A stretch of 34,678 nucleotides of DNA from Deltaproteobacteria bacterium (GCA_016182975.1 JACPFJ010000041.1:1-34678); one strand, 5' to 3'; numbered from the stretch's first letter, positions 26,706 through 34,462 are shown. The notes: generated from the letters alone by a model not told the origin. Made by a program: numbers and translations.

Positions 26706-28334
26706 ATGGACATTGAAACCCGCTTCCGCAAGGTTCTCGAATACCACATGGGCTCCAAGCACCATCCCAATCGATTTGCCCCTGGGCCGGGGCATCTTGA
26801 CTGGGCCAATGAGCCAGATCCCTTCCGCCGTTACGAAGGAGCACCTCTGCTCCGGCTCCCCTTCCTGGCGGAGGACCCCGACGCCAACCACTTCGGTCTT
26901 TACCAGCGCCGGGTCCCCTCCCGGTCCCTTACCCTTCCGGCCGTTGCAGCGCTGCTGGAGCTTTCCCTGGGACTATCGGCCTGGAAATCGCACCAGGGCA
27001 GCTCCTGGTCACTACGGATCAACCCTTCCAGCGGCGACCTTCACCCCACGGAGTGCCATCTTCTCCTCCCACCTCTCGACGGCACCGTTGGCGGGGTGTT
27101 TCACTACGACTCTTATCATCTTGCCCTCGAACACCGGGCATCACTGCCCCATGAAATATGGAAGGCTGCGGAGGAAGTTTTCGGTCAGGGCGGATTCCTG
27201 GTGGGACTCAGCAGCATAGCCTGGCGGGAGGCCTGGAAATATGGTGTGCGGGCCTTCCGCTATTGCGGCCAGGACCTGGGACATGCCATGGCGTGCCTCA
27301 GCTTCTCCGCCGCCCTGCTCGGCTGGCGGATGATCTGGCTGGACACCGTCTCCGATGAGGAGGTGGCCACTCTGTTCGGTTTGGACCGGTGCAGGTGGCC
27401 GGAGCAGGAGGAAGAGATCCCCCAGAGCCTGTTGCTGGTTCAGGCGGACACGTCTGCCGAGTCTCCCCGAGATCTGCCGCCGGGATGGCTTCCCACCTTC
27501 GCCGGCCTTTCCTTCGGCGGCGTGCCGAACCGGCTAAGCGCCGAGCATCTGAGGTGGCCCGTCATCGAAGAGGTCATGGTTGCCACTGCCAAGCCCCGGA
27601 CCTCTGCAACAACCTGCCGCCACCCGGAGTCGGGGTATCTCGAAGGGGAGATTCCCGGTGTTACAGCGGCCGGGAGCATCCGCCGCCGGCGGAGCGCGCT
27701 TGCCTTCGACCGCCGGACCCACCTCTCCAGGGAGCACTTTTTCGACATGCTGGACAAGACCCTTCCCCGCGCCGGCTGCGCGCCGTTCGACCTGGTGGCG
27801 GAGGAGAGTTGTGTCCACCTCTTCCTCTTCGTTCATAGGGTGCAAGGGGTGGAGCCGGGACTTTACTTCCTTGTCAGGAATGCCGGCGATCTGGAGGAGC
27901 TGCAACGGGAGTGCTCGTCCCACTTCCGCTGGAAGAGGGTTGCTGCGGCGGAGCCGCTCCCCCTCTTTCTCCTGCATGAGGGGAAGTGCCAGGCCGAGGC
28001 CACCCTGGCCGGGTGCGGCCAGGAGATCGCCGGTGACGGCGCCTTCTCCGTTGCCATGGTCGCCCGGTTCCGCTCCCCTCTGGAAGCGTCTCCCTGGCGT
28101 TACCGTCACCTCCATTGGGAAGCGGGGATGATCGGGCAGGTCCTCTACCTGGAGGCCGAAGCCCACGGGATGCGCGGCACCGGGATGGGTTGCTTCTTCG
28201 ATGACGTGACCCACCACCTCCTGGGCCTCTCCGGTGATGCCTTCCAGGACCTTTACCATTTCACCATAGGCAAGGCCGTGGACGACCCGCGGCTCATCAC
28301 CCTTCCCCCCTACGCGCACCTGCGGCATCCCTGA
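26706..28334 (+). CDS. Tandem SagB-type nitroreductase-fold oxidoreductase
   Basis: The 542-residue protein holds two nitroreductase-like halves. The first (about residues 60-260) contains SLRINPSSGDLHPTECHLLL and EAWKYGVRAFRYCGQDLGHA. The second (about 315-530) contains RRSALAFDRRTHLSREHFFD, WRYRHLHWEAGMIGQVLYLE and GMRGTGMGCFFDD. These are features of FMN-dependent SagB/ThcOx-like dehydrogenases, which oxidise azolines in some peptide natural products. No cyclodehydratase, precursor peptide or transporter is next to it, so the substrate is open. The ribosome site is weak (AAAGG about 18 bases upstream). It stands alone behind the IS remnant. Confidence 0.85.
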   Translation: MDIETRFRKVLEYHMGSKHHPNRFAPGPGHLDWANEPDPFRRYEGAPLLRLPFLAEDPDANHFGLYQRRVPSRSLTLPAVAALLELSLGLSAWKSHQGSSWSLRINPSSGDLHPTECHLLLPPLDGTVGGVFHYDSYHLALEHRASLPHEIWKAAEEVFGQGGFLVGLSSIAWREAWKYGVRAFRYCGQDLGHAMACLSFSAALLGWRMIWLDTVSDEEVATLFGLDRCRWPEQEEEIPQSLLLVQADTSAESPRDLPPGWLPTFAGLSFGGVPNRLSAEHLRWPVIEEVMVATAKPRTSATTCRHPESGYLEGEIPGVTAAGSIRRRRSALAFDRRTHLSREHFFDMLDKTLPRAGCAPFDLVAEESCVHLFLFVHRVQGVEPGLYFLVRNAGDLEELQRECSSHFRWKRVAAAEPLPLFLLHEGKCQAEATLAGCGQEIAGDGAFSVAMVARFRSPLEASPWRYRHLHWEAGMIGQVLYLEAEAHGMRGTGMGCFFDDVTHHLLGLSGDAFQDLYHFTIGKAVDDPRLITLPPYAHLRHP

Positions 28335-28457
28335 ATGGATCTTTCCCTTGTACACTAGTACGCAAAGGAAATGAGGGGTAACGGGGTACGATCGAACAAC
28401 AGGAGAGGACAAGATGTTCGATCAGCGAACCGGTGTATTCCACAGGAGACAACCGCC

Positions 28458-29228
28458 ATGCTCGGAGCGATTGCCGGCGATATCATAGGCTCGGTGTACG
28501 AGTACCAACCGATCAAGAGCGAGGAGTTCCCTCTGTTCGGACCTGACAGCCGCTTTACCGATGATACGGTAATGACGGTGGCCGTTGCCCATGCCATCCT
28601 TGAAGGCGTCGATTATGCAACGGAGATGAAGACTTTTGGCCGGAGGTATCCCGATGCGGGCTATGGCGGTTCCTTCATCAAGTGGATATTTGAAGACGCC
28701 GTACTGCCGTACAACAGTTGGGGGAATGGAGCCGCCATGCGGGTGAGCCCCATCGGCCTGGCGTTCGATAGCGTCAAGCGGGTGCTGCGGGAAGCACAAC
28801 TGAGTGCGGAGATTTCCCACAATCACCCGGAAGGGATCAAGGGTGCGCAGGCGACTGCCCTTGCCGTTTTCCTGGCGCGGACGGGTGCGGGAAAGGAAGC
28901 CATCCGGCATGAGATCACTGGGCGTTTCGGCTACGACCTGAACCGCACCATCACGGAGGTGAGGCCGCGCTACGGTTTCGATGTGTCCTGCCAGGGTTCC
29001 GTACCCGAAGCGCTCATCGCCTTTCTCGATTCACGAGATTACGAAGACGCTGTCAGAAAGGCGGTATCGCTCGGAGGGGACAGCGATACGCTGGCGTGCA
29101 TCGCGGGCGGCATCGCGGAGGCGTTCTACAGGGAGATCCCGCCCGTTATAGTGGATACTGCGCGGTTGCTGCTTCCGGAGGAGTTCCTGGTGGTCATCGA
29201 CAGGTTCCGTCGGATATATCGGGGGTGA
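28458..29228 (+). CDS. ADP-ribosylglycohydrolase family protein (DraG-like)
   Basis: The 256-residue protein begins MLGAIAGDIIGSVYEY and has the metal-binding motifs FTDDTVMT (D35/D36) and LGGDSDTLACIAGGIAEA, which hold the two magnesium ions that cleave ADP-ribose linkages. The target (protein, RNA or small molecule) cannot be told; no nitrogenase regulation gene (draT) is near. AGGAG at 9 bases supports ATG 28458; the longer upstream frame does not resemble the family. It is convergent with the archaemetzincin gene. Confidence 0.9.
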   Translation: MLGAIAGDIIGSVYEYQPIKSEEFPLFGPDSRFTDDTVMTVAVAHAILEGVDYATEMKTFGRRYPDAGYGGSFIKWIFEDAVLPYNSWGNGAAMRVSPIGLAFDSVKRVLREAQLSAEISHNHPEGIKGAQATALAVFLARTGAGKEAIRHEITGRFGYDLNRTITEVRPRYGFDVSCQGSVPEALIAFLDSRDYEDAVRKAVSLGGDSDTLACIAGGIAEAFYREIPPVIVDTARLLLPEEFLVVIDRFRRIYRG

Positions 29229-29279
29229 GCAGCGGCGGGAGAGAGAGATTCGAAATCATCAGGCTGTATGACATAAAAA

Positions 29280-29852
29280 TCAGGGTGTGAAGCAAGCAAG
29301 ATAGCGAAGCTCTTTTCGGCAGTTCGCGCAGAAATCGGTCCCCTTCCGGTCGGTATCGGCCAGGGTGTTGGAGAAGTGCATGACACAGTGCGGGTCCGGG
29401 CAATGCTCGAGACCGAGGACGTGCCCCACCTCATGAACCCCTTCCGTAATAATACGTCTCCGAAATAGTTGGTCGTTCCCGGGATGGCCATAGAACTCTT
29501 CGCGCAGCCTGGTGACTGAAATCACCGCAACCCCACCCTTGTGGTCCGCCTCACCAAAAGCGAAATTCAGTGGCGGAAGGTAGAGATCGCAATCTGTCAC
29601 TCCGAGAACATGGGAGACATTCCCTGGTTTGTTTTGTTGCAGCACAGCGAGAATAGCCGAGGAAAGATACTGCCCGCGAGCGTGGTTCAGGGCACGTGCG
29701 GGGAGAGTCAACCGCTCCCCACGCTCCACTCGACAGTTGAATACTTCGGCCAGGGCGGCGGCAAGTTCAACAGCCACCTCATTATCCACAGTGCCGACGG
29801 GAACGACCATGATATCCGTAGAGGCCCCGTTTCCGTCATCTCTCTTGACCAT
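29280..29852 (-). CDS. Archaemetzincin-type zinc protease
   Basis: The 190-residue protein has the diagnostic extended zinc motif: H140-E141-x2-H144-x5-H150-C151, then C156-x-M158 and, 17 residues later, C175-x2-C178 (HEVGHVLGLEHC, CVMHFS, CANC). The first three histidines bind catalytic zinc, and the four cysteines form a second, structural zinc site. Archaemetzincins are aminopeptidase-like proteases, common in archaea and scattered in bacteria. I chose ATG 29852; a GTG at 29870 adds six residues, and M15 is also possible. The physiological substrate is unknown. Confidence 0.9.
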   Translation of the reverse strand: MVKRDDGNGASTDIMVVPVGTVDNEVAVELAAALAEVFNCRVERGERLTLPARALNHARGQYLSSAILAVLQQNKPGNVSHVLGVTDCDLYLPPLNFAFGEADHKGGVAVISVTRLREEFYGHPGNDQLFRRRIITEGVHEVGHVLGLEHCPDPHCVMHFSNTLADTDRKGTDFCANCRKELRYLACFTP

Positions 29853-30132
29853 ATCTCCCCCGAACCGCACACGTGGACCTGGTGTGCGATGGGCGGTTTC
29901 GTCTCAACGCACTTATGGATTTTGCTATAGCATACCGCTCCAGAAGGTTCACCCTATGATCAGCCCTGAGCCACCGATATCATTGTTTCACCTTGGATGG
30001 CCGCCGTACCATCCCGACTGTAAGACATTTCACGCTAAATAGAGGATCATTCCCCTTTGATGCTGATGCAATATAACCTTTGCCCCCTTCTTGGTTTTTT
30101 GCACAAGGATTCAAAGCCCAAAGAGATCTCAC

Positions 30133-30165
30133 AAAAAAGCCCCGCCGTTGAATGAACGGCGGGGC
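30133..30165 (-). terminator. Strong intrinsic terminator of the 16S-chimera transcript
   Basis: The 11-bp stem GCCCCGCCGTT/AACGGCGGGGC (arms 30139-30149 and 30155-30165) has a 5-base loop and is followed on the minus strand by six T residues (30133-30138). No protein gene ends here; the only plausible transcript is the chimeric rRNA unit. Confidence 0.85.
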
Positions 30166-30564
30166 CTCTCTTGGGAGCATGGGATCGACGACTTTATGAG
30201 CATACGCTCTCCTCATCACCTCTCGGCGTTACCGCCTGCAGGCTTGAACCGGGATATCCGGTACCCGGATCGCCTACCCTTCTCCGATGAAAAACTGCAT
30301 AGCAGACGACTCGTGGGTATTGGCGGAGTACTTAATGCGTTAGCTGCGGCACCGCAGGGGTCAATACCCGCGACAGCTAGTACTCATCGTTTACGGCGTG
30401 GACTACCAGGCTATCTAATCCTGTTTCCAGCGTTCGTTCTGAGCCAGGATCAAACTCTCCAGTTGATACCGAATCATTCGATTCTTAATGAAGTAACTGC
30501 TCGGAATCCACTTGGCGTCTACTATTTGGTTATCAAAGATCTGTTATCAGGTTGTTCTCTCTTA
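30166..30564 (-). ncRNA. Chimeric 16S rRNA-derived transcript (rRNA pseudogene or novel RNA)
   Basis: Read on the minus strand, an rrn-like leader (about 30564-30465, including a GATCTTTGATAACC boxA-like stretch) leads into the 5' end of 16S rRNA (30464-30427: AGAGTTTGATCCTGGCTCAG up to CGCTGG). This is joined directly to an internal 16S segment (30426-30322: AAACAGGATTAGAT through GCAGCTAACGCATTAAGTAC). By E. coli numbering about positions 41-778 are missing, and 16S similarity stops near 880. The remaining 155 bases are not rRNA that I recognise but contain small hairpins (CTGC/GCAG, ATCCGG/CCGGAT, GGCG-GTAA-CGCC, GAGC/GCTC). The unit ends at the terminator 30133-30165. It cannot make a ribosomal subunit. 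Whether it is decay or a used RNA is unknown. Confidence 0.8.
30322..30464 (-). pseudogene. Internally deleted 16S rRNA gene fragment
   Basis: Two segments of 16S are retained: nucleotides about 8-40 (30427-30464) and about 779-880 (30322-30426), fused without extra bases. The second has small changes from the usual consensus (GATAGCC instead of GATACCC in the 785-797 region), which suggests loss of rRNA constraint. Confidence 0.85.
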
Positions 30565-30571
30565 TTTTTTT

Positions 30572-30600
30572 AGTATATCAATTTCAGCAACCATATTCAA
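30572..30600 (-). promoter_or_regulatory. rRNA-type promoter of the 16S chimera
   Basis: Minus strand: -35 TTGAAT (30595-30600), exactly 17-base spacer, -10 TATACT (30572-30577). AT-rich sequence lies upstream. Transcription would start near 30565, within the rrn-like leader. Confidence 0.65.
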
Positions 30601-30652
30601 GATTAATAACGCTTGTTATCAATAAGTTGCATACTATTACATCAAGCATGAC

Positions 30653-30899
30653 CTAAGGCTTGTCGATCCATCCGTTGCCGCGGACAGGGCTCATCATCAT
30701 GTCGCCAATGTCGTCGCCTCCCAGCAGAAGGCGGCCAACAACTGCCATATGTTGTCGAAGTCGCTCAGACGGCAGGTGCTGAAGGGCGAATTAATATAGC
30801 GGCACGGCTCGGTGCGTATGAGTTCATATGTCTCCGGTCGCTTGTGGTGATCCTGCGAAATCCGGCAGTTCAGAGATCGGAGCCGATTGATGATCAGTA
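30653..30899 (-). pseudogene. Possible frameshifted gene fragment of unknown family
   Basis: One minus-strand frame reads protein-like (RPETYELIRTEPCRYINSPF, then STCRLSDFDNIWQLLAAFCW) to a stop at 30697. The sequence appears to continue in another frame (GGDDIGDMMMSPVRGNGWID) to a stop at 30653. No start codon with a ribosome site is seen, and I do not recognise the family. It could be a decayed gene following the CheR-like gene, or chance. Confidence 0.3.
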
Positions 30900-30905
30900 G
30901 ATCTC

Positions 30906-31706
30906 TTATCCTATTCGCCGGTAGAAAACCCGGCTTCCCGGCATAGGCTCAAAGTACTCCAGAACCGAGGCAGGGAGCACCTCCTTCTCCCCCACCATGA
31001 GGACACCTCCCGGACGCAGGGACTCCCATAGCCTAAGCAGCGATACCCGCAGCCGCTCCCCCTTGAAATAGGTAAAGGCAAGGTAACGGCAGAGGGTCAG
31101 GTCCATCCCCCTCGGCGGCGGGTCGGTGAGCAGATTTCTCTTCCCGAACCTGACAAGAGCCGTTGCCTTCCCGTCGAGACGCCACAGGGCGTTCGCCTGT
31201 GAAAACCAGCGGGTACGGATCTCGTCTGGGACCTCGCGCAGCGTCTCCCACCGGTAGAGGCTCCGGCGGGCACGCTCCAGGCTGGCCTCGTCGATGTCCG
31301 TAGCCAGTATCTCAACGGACCAGCCCGGATGAAACGGCCGGATGTATTCAAGCCAGAGCAAGGCCAGGGTGAAGGGTTCCTCACCGCCGCAGCAGCCGGC
31401 GCTCCAGATGCTGAGCGGCCTCACGCCGGATATGGTCGCGATCAACTCTGGCAGGACATGATCTTTCAACTCCAGCCACTGTTTCTGCTCCCGAAAAAAG
31501 CGGCTCACGGTGACCCGCATCAGATCGGGCAGCAGTGCTGCTTCCTGTGCATCGGAGCGGATACGTTCCAGGTAGTCGCGATAACCCTCAAGGCCCAGCT
31601 CAAGCAGCCTCGCATCGACGCGATGCCGACTGGAGCGCCGCCGGTATTTGCGCCACACCAGGCCGAGACCGGGACAGGCCTCCTGAAGAAACCGGTCGAA
31701 GGTCAT
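30906..31706 (-). CDS. Orphan CheR-like methyltransferase
   Basis: The 266-residue protein has the CheR fold signature IWSAGCCGGEEPFTLALLWL (SAM loop) and ILATDIDEASLERARRSLY. The usual FCRNVxIYFD segment is replaced by LCRYLAFTYF, and the N-terminal receptor-binding domain is Arg-rich and divergent. It is far from the main che cluster and lacks a nearby receptor. It may methylate a different protein or have lost activity. AGGGGATG precedes the ATG. It is divergent from the Mth938-domain gene. Confidence 0.8.
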   Translation of the reverse strand: MTFDRFLQEACPGLGLVWRKYRRRSSRHRVDARLLELGLEGYRDYLERIRSDAQEAALLPDLMRVTVSRFFREQKQWLELKDHVLPELIATISGVRPLSIWSAGCCGGEEPFTLALLWLEYIRPFHPGWSVEILATDIDEASLERARRSLYRWETLREVPDEIRTRWFSQANALWRLDGKATALVRFGKRNLLTDPPPRGMDLTLCRYLAFTYFKGERLRVSLLRLWESLRPGGVLMVGEKEVLPASVLEYFEPMPGSRVFYRRIG

Positions 31707-31756
31707 CTTTCACATCCCCTGCTCATTTTCCCGTCCCGCCTGACCCATGAGATAGC

Positions 31757-31765
31757 TGCTATAAT
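31757..31765 (+). promoter_or_regulatory. Extended -10 promoter of the Mth938-domain gene
   Basis: TGCTATAAT is an extended -10 (TGn plus perfect TATAAT at 31760-31765). No good -35 is present, which extended -10 promoters tolerate. The predicted leader is about 43 bases before ATG 31815. Confidence 0.5.
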
Positions 31766-31814
31766 GTTGTTAGAACAGTAAAATAGTAACGACAGGAATG
31801 ACAGGGGCAAGACC

Positions 31815-32171
31815 ATGAAAATCAACAGTACCGAATTTGGCAGCATCACCATCGACGACGAAATCTACCCATACGATGTCCTCATCCGATTATCAGGGGA
31901 GATCAGGAAAAGGAAGAAAAAGTTGTCGAAAAAATATTACGGAACGTCTCATATCGTATCGCTGGAAGAAGCCGAATTCGTCTATGAGAAGGGGTGCCAT
32001 CTGCTGATCGTGGGCACCGGCCAGAACGGCAACCTGCACCTTTCACCTGAAGCTGTTGAATTCTTTGCTCACAAGGATTGCAAGGTGCTGGCAGAACCCA
32101 CACCAACCGCGATCTTTACGTTCAACAATATCAAGGGTCGGAAAGGGGGCATGTTCCACGTCACATGCTGA
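31815..32171 (+). CDS. Mth938-domain (DUF498) protein
   Basis: The 118-residue protein has the family features MKINSTEFGSITIDDEIYPY, KYYGTSHIVSLEE, LLIVGTGQNG, EPTPTAIFTFN and a C-terminal FHVTC. Members are small alpha/beta proteins related to human AAMDC and to a domain of complex I assembly factor NDUFAF3; their bacterial role is unknown. AGGGGC upstream gives the ribosome site. It is a single-gene unit converging on the M28 peptidase gene. Confidence 0.88.
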   Translation: MKINSTEFGSITIDDEIYPYDVLIRLSGEIRKRKKKLSKKYYGTSHIVSLEEAEFVYEKGCHLLIVGTGQNGNLHLSPEAVEFFAHKDCKVLAEPTPTAIFTFNNIKGRKGGMFHVTC

Positions 32172-32212
32172 CATTCGACATGTTTCCACCGTTTGTAACC
32201 ACCATGGCACGA

Positions 32213-33139
32213 TCATTTCAAGAGTCCTTCCACTACCTGCCTCATCCCTGCCACCACCCGAGCCATCCTGTTGTAATCAAGGTTGTCCGGCATGTCGGTC
32301 GGTCGGTGATAATGGGGATAACGGTACAATGCGGTATCGGTAAGCATTATGGCCGGGTAACCCTCCCGCCAGAAGGAGCACTGGTCGGACCAGCCGACAC
32401 CGGGGATGATTGCCGGAGCGGCGAGCCCCTCAGAGGGAAAACGGGTCGTCTCGCGGAACGTCCCGATGCAGCGGTGCAGGAGCGAACGGGAACCCAGGTT
32501 TGAGACAAATGCAATGAAGTTGCCGGCATGCGGGTAGAAAAGGCCGAGAGGTGGCGGGTAGCTCTGGCTCCCCGCTGTATCCGCGTAATAGCCGATGGTC
32601 TCCAGAGAGATCATGGCCGCGATCCGCTCGCGCCGCTTCCTGGCCCCGGCGGCGTAAACCCGGCTTCCCATCAACTTCGACCAGTAAAAAAAGGGAGGTT
32701 CCTCGTTGACGAAGGCCACGAAGCGGAGCGTCCTGCCCGGTGGCTCAGCATCACTGAAGAACCTCGCCAACTCCAGTAGCGCTGCCACTCCGGAGGCATT
32801 GTCGTCCGCACCGGGCGATCCGGAGACGGAGTCGTAGTGGGCACCGATGATCACGATCTCCTCCGGCTCAGAGGTCCCCTGCAACTGCGCCTCGATATTC
32901 TCCACCTGCCTCCCTTCGGCAATGTACGATTCCTCCCGCGGCGTGTAGCCGAGTTTGACAAACATGTCGGTAATATACGCCGCCGCCTTTTGCAGGGCCG
33001 AGTAACGCACGATGTTGCGTTCGCCGATGGTCTCCGCCAGCATCTCCACATGCAGTGCGAGCTGACCCGCCAAGTCGTTCTCGTAGGCTGTCAGGGGCGG
33101 CAGCACCCCTTTATGGGATCTCCCCGGCATCTTGAACAT
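32213..33139 (-). CDS. M28-family zinc aminopeptidase
   Basis: The 308-residue protein has the M28 co-catalytic zinc ligands: H101/D103 (IIGAHYDS), D112 or D113 (GADDNASG), E146/E147 (FVNEEPP), an LETIGY segment and a C-terminal histidine in HYHRPTD. No signal peptide is seen with this start. I chose ATG 33139 because GGGAGG sits 7 bases upstream. ATG 33247, which overlaps the DUF2784 stop (TGATG), would add 36 residues that do not resemble the family. It probably releases N-terminal amino acids; the substrate is unknown. Confidence 0.88.
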   Translation of the reverse strand: MFKMPGRSHKGVLPPLTAYENDLAGQLALHVEMLAETIGERNIVRYSALQKAAAYITDMFVKLGYTPREESYIAEGRQVENIEAQLQGTSEPEEIVIIGAHYDSVSGSPGADDNASGVAALLELARFFSDAEPPGRTLRFVAFVNEEPPFFYWSKLMGSRVYAAGARKRRERIAAMISLETIGYYADTAGSQSYPPPLGLFYPHAGNFIAFVSNLGSRSLLHRCIGTFRETTRFPSEGLAAPAIIPGVGWSDQCSFWREGYPAIMLTDTALYRYPHYHRPTDMPDNLDYNRMARVVAGMRQVVEGLLK

Positions 33140-33246
33140 CCCGTACCCTCCCGATACTACGGCTATACCAATATACCCCGGCTTACAAGGACTGCCATGT
33201 CCAGTGGGCGAGACGAGATCACGAAGAAAGTGGCAGCAGGGTATCA

Positions 33247-33618
33247 TCACTTGCCCACGGTTTTGTTTCGGCGCCACAACTGAACGTAAATGACGAAGTT
33301 TATGAGAAAGGCGGTGAGGCCGAAGATGATTTGTGAGCGCTGAGTCAGGCCAAGGGGATACAGAACCGGCTCCAGATACTGCTCGATAAAGGTCCCGCGG
33401 TAGCCCGATTCTCCTCCCAGCCGCCGGAAATGGTTTTCCACGTAGGTAAGAGGACATACCCAGCCCCCCAGTTCGATCAGAACCCCCCAGACCGCGGCCG
33501 GTAGGTGAAGCCGGGCCAGCCACCGCCAGCGCAGCACAGCAACACCTCCCAAGACCACAAAAAGAACGAACAGGGCATGGACAAGAAGCGTCACCTCGGC
33601 CAGAAGGACATAGGGCAT
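33247..33618 (-). CDS. DUF2784 membrane protein
   Basis: The 123-residue protein has three hydrophobic segments (LLAEVTLLVHALFVLFVVLG, AAVWGVLIELGGWVCPLTYV, IIFGLTAFLINFVIYVQLW) and the family-typical CPLTYVENHFRRLGG and FIEQYLEPVLYP. The function of DUF2784 is unknown. ATG 33618 has GGGAG 7 bases upstream. It precedes the M28 peptidase gene, with which it is probably co-transcribed. Confidence 0.88.
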   Translation of the reverse strand: MPYVLLAEVTLLVHALFVLFVVLGGVAVLRWRWLARLHLPAAVWGVLIELGGWVCPLTYVENHFRRLGGESGYRGTFIEQYLEPVLYPLGLTQRSQIIFGLTAFLINFVIYVQLWRRNKTVGK

Positions 33619-33901
33619 GTGTTTCTCCCGCAAAACGTCCAGTTACAAGAAAACGGCTTATTTAACCGCCGGGCAAATCTTAACGCAGCGATTCTGCCTT
33701 CATTAATCAGTTTACCACGGTTGCATGCTTGTTGATCCATCATTATCTGCCTTTTTCAGTGGCTAACTGCTTGATAGTAAAGGCTCCTATATCTATATTT
33801 TTAATGCGAATATTATTGGTGATGCTGCGGCTAGAGCTGTTCATATGAGCTGTTCAGCTACTATTATTTAAAAACGTTTGGTAGATGTTTTTATATATTA
33901 G

Positions 33902-33929
33902 TTGAGTTTTATATAGGAGATGATATAAT
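33902..33929 (+). promoter_or_regulatory. Sigma-70 promoter of the structured RNA
   Basis: -35 TTGAGT (33902-33907), 16-base spacer, perfect -10 TATAAT (33924-33929). The predicted start near 33936 coincides with the first base of the P1 stem. Confidence 0.65.
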
Positions 33930-33935
33930 AAATAT

Positions 33936-34055
33936 GGAAGCGGCGAGTAGGCGAAAAACCTAAGATAATTAACGAAAGTTGTTATCGAAGGCGAAAAGCC
34001 GAACGCTACTTCCAACAATTGAGAAACTCCTTGGATATTGGCTGAGGGGTTTTTT
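33936..34055 (+). ncRNA. Structured small RNA or riboswitch-like leader, four-way junction plus terminator
   Basis: P1 is GGAAG-C-GGCG at the start paired with CGCU-A-CUUCC, 9 pairs and one C-A mismatch. It encloses three hairpins: P2 UAGG/CCUA with a CGAAAAA loop; P3 GAUAAU(U)AAC/GUUGUUAUC closed by a GAAA tetraloop; P4 GGC/GCC with a GAAAA loop. The joining strands are purine only (AG, A, GAA, GAA). Downstream, CUCCUUGG pairs with CUGAGGGG followed by TTTTTT (34050-34055), an intrinsic terminator. No ORF is present. It matches no family I can name. It could be a free RNA or attenuate the cold-shock gene 180 bases on. The rest of the 33619-34233 gap is AT-rich without other clear features. 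Confidence 0.65.
34024..34055 (+). terminator. Intrinsic terminator of the structured RNA
   Basis: The 8-pair stem CTCCTTGG/CTGAGGGG includes G-U pairs, has a 7-base loop, and is followed directly by six T residues (34050-34055). Confidence 0.65.
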
Positions 34056-34233
34056 CATTTTAACCCTCCGTTGAGGTAATGAGCCTGATTAAATTATCCT
34101 CGTTTAGTCAGATAATTGGTCAGCGTTTTAAACACAATTCAATTGCTTGACACAATAAGGTTAAATGTTGCGGTGTTTCAGTATACCCGACTGTTTTCGG
34201 GGTAAAATGGATTTATAAGGGAGAAAGAAGACA

Positions 34234-34434
34234 ATGGAAAAAGGCACGATTAAATGGTTTAACGACAGCAAGGGGTTTGGTTTTATTGAACGAGAGAACG
34301 GTGAGGATGTATTTGTCCATTTTTCCGCCATCATAGGCGAGGGGTTTAAATCTCTCACTGAAGGCGACAGGGTCGAGTTCGATGTTGTCAAGGGTCCAAA
34401 GGGGTTACAGGCGGACAGTGTAAAAAAAGTATAG
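34234..34434 (+). CDS. Cold-shock-domain protein (CspA family)
   Basis: The 66-residue single cold-shock domain has RNP1 KGFGFI (residues 13-18) and RNP2 VFVHF (26-30), beginning [19 protein letters not shown]. It binds single-stranded RNA/DNA as an RNA chaperone. AGGGAGAAAG lies upstream of the ATG. The long AT-rich upstream region with a structured RNA is in keeping with regulated csp genes. Which paralogue this is cannot be told. Confidence 0.95.
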   Translation: MEKGTIKWFNDSKGFGFIERENGEDVFVHFSAIIGEGFKSLTEGDRVEFDVVKGPKGLQADSVKKV

Positions 34435-34462
34435 AGATAATTTGGTATAAAGTGGCGGTCAT

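Noticed and set aside
30234-30273. Cluster of PstI, EcoRV and KpnI sites resembling a cloning polylinker
   Set aside because: The sites fall within natural-looking hairpins, and no vector sequence flanks them; chance is more likely than contamination.
30091-30573. 160-residue plus-strand open frame across the 16S fragment
   Set aside because: It reads antisense through rRNA sequence and a terminator; the protein is meaningless.
33936-34055. Cyclic-di-GMP (GEMM) riboswitch, common in Geobacter relatives
   Set aside because: It has GAAA-type loops but not the GEMM core order or the GCCGGG/AAACC receptor pair, and it has four helices rather than the GEMM layout.
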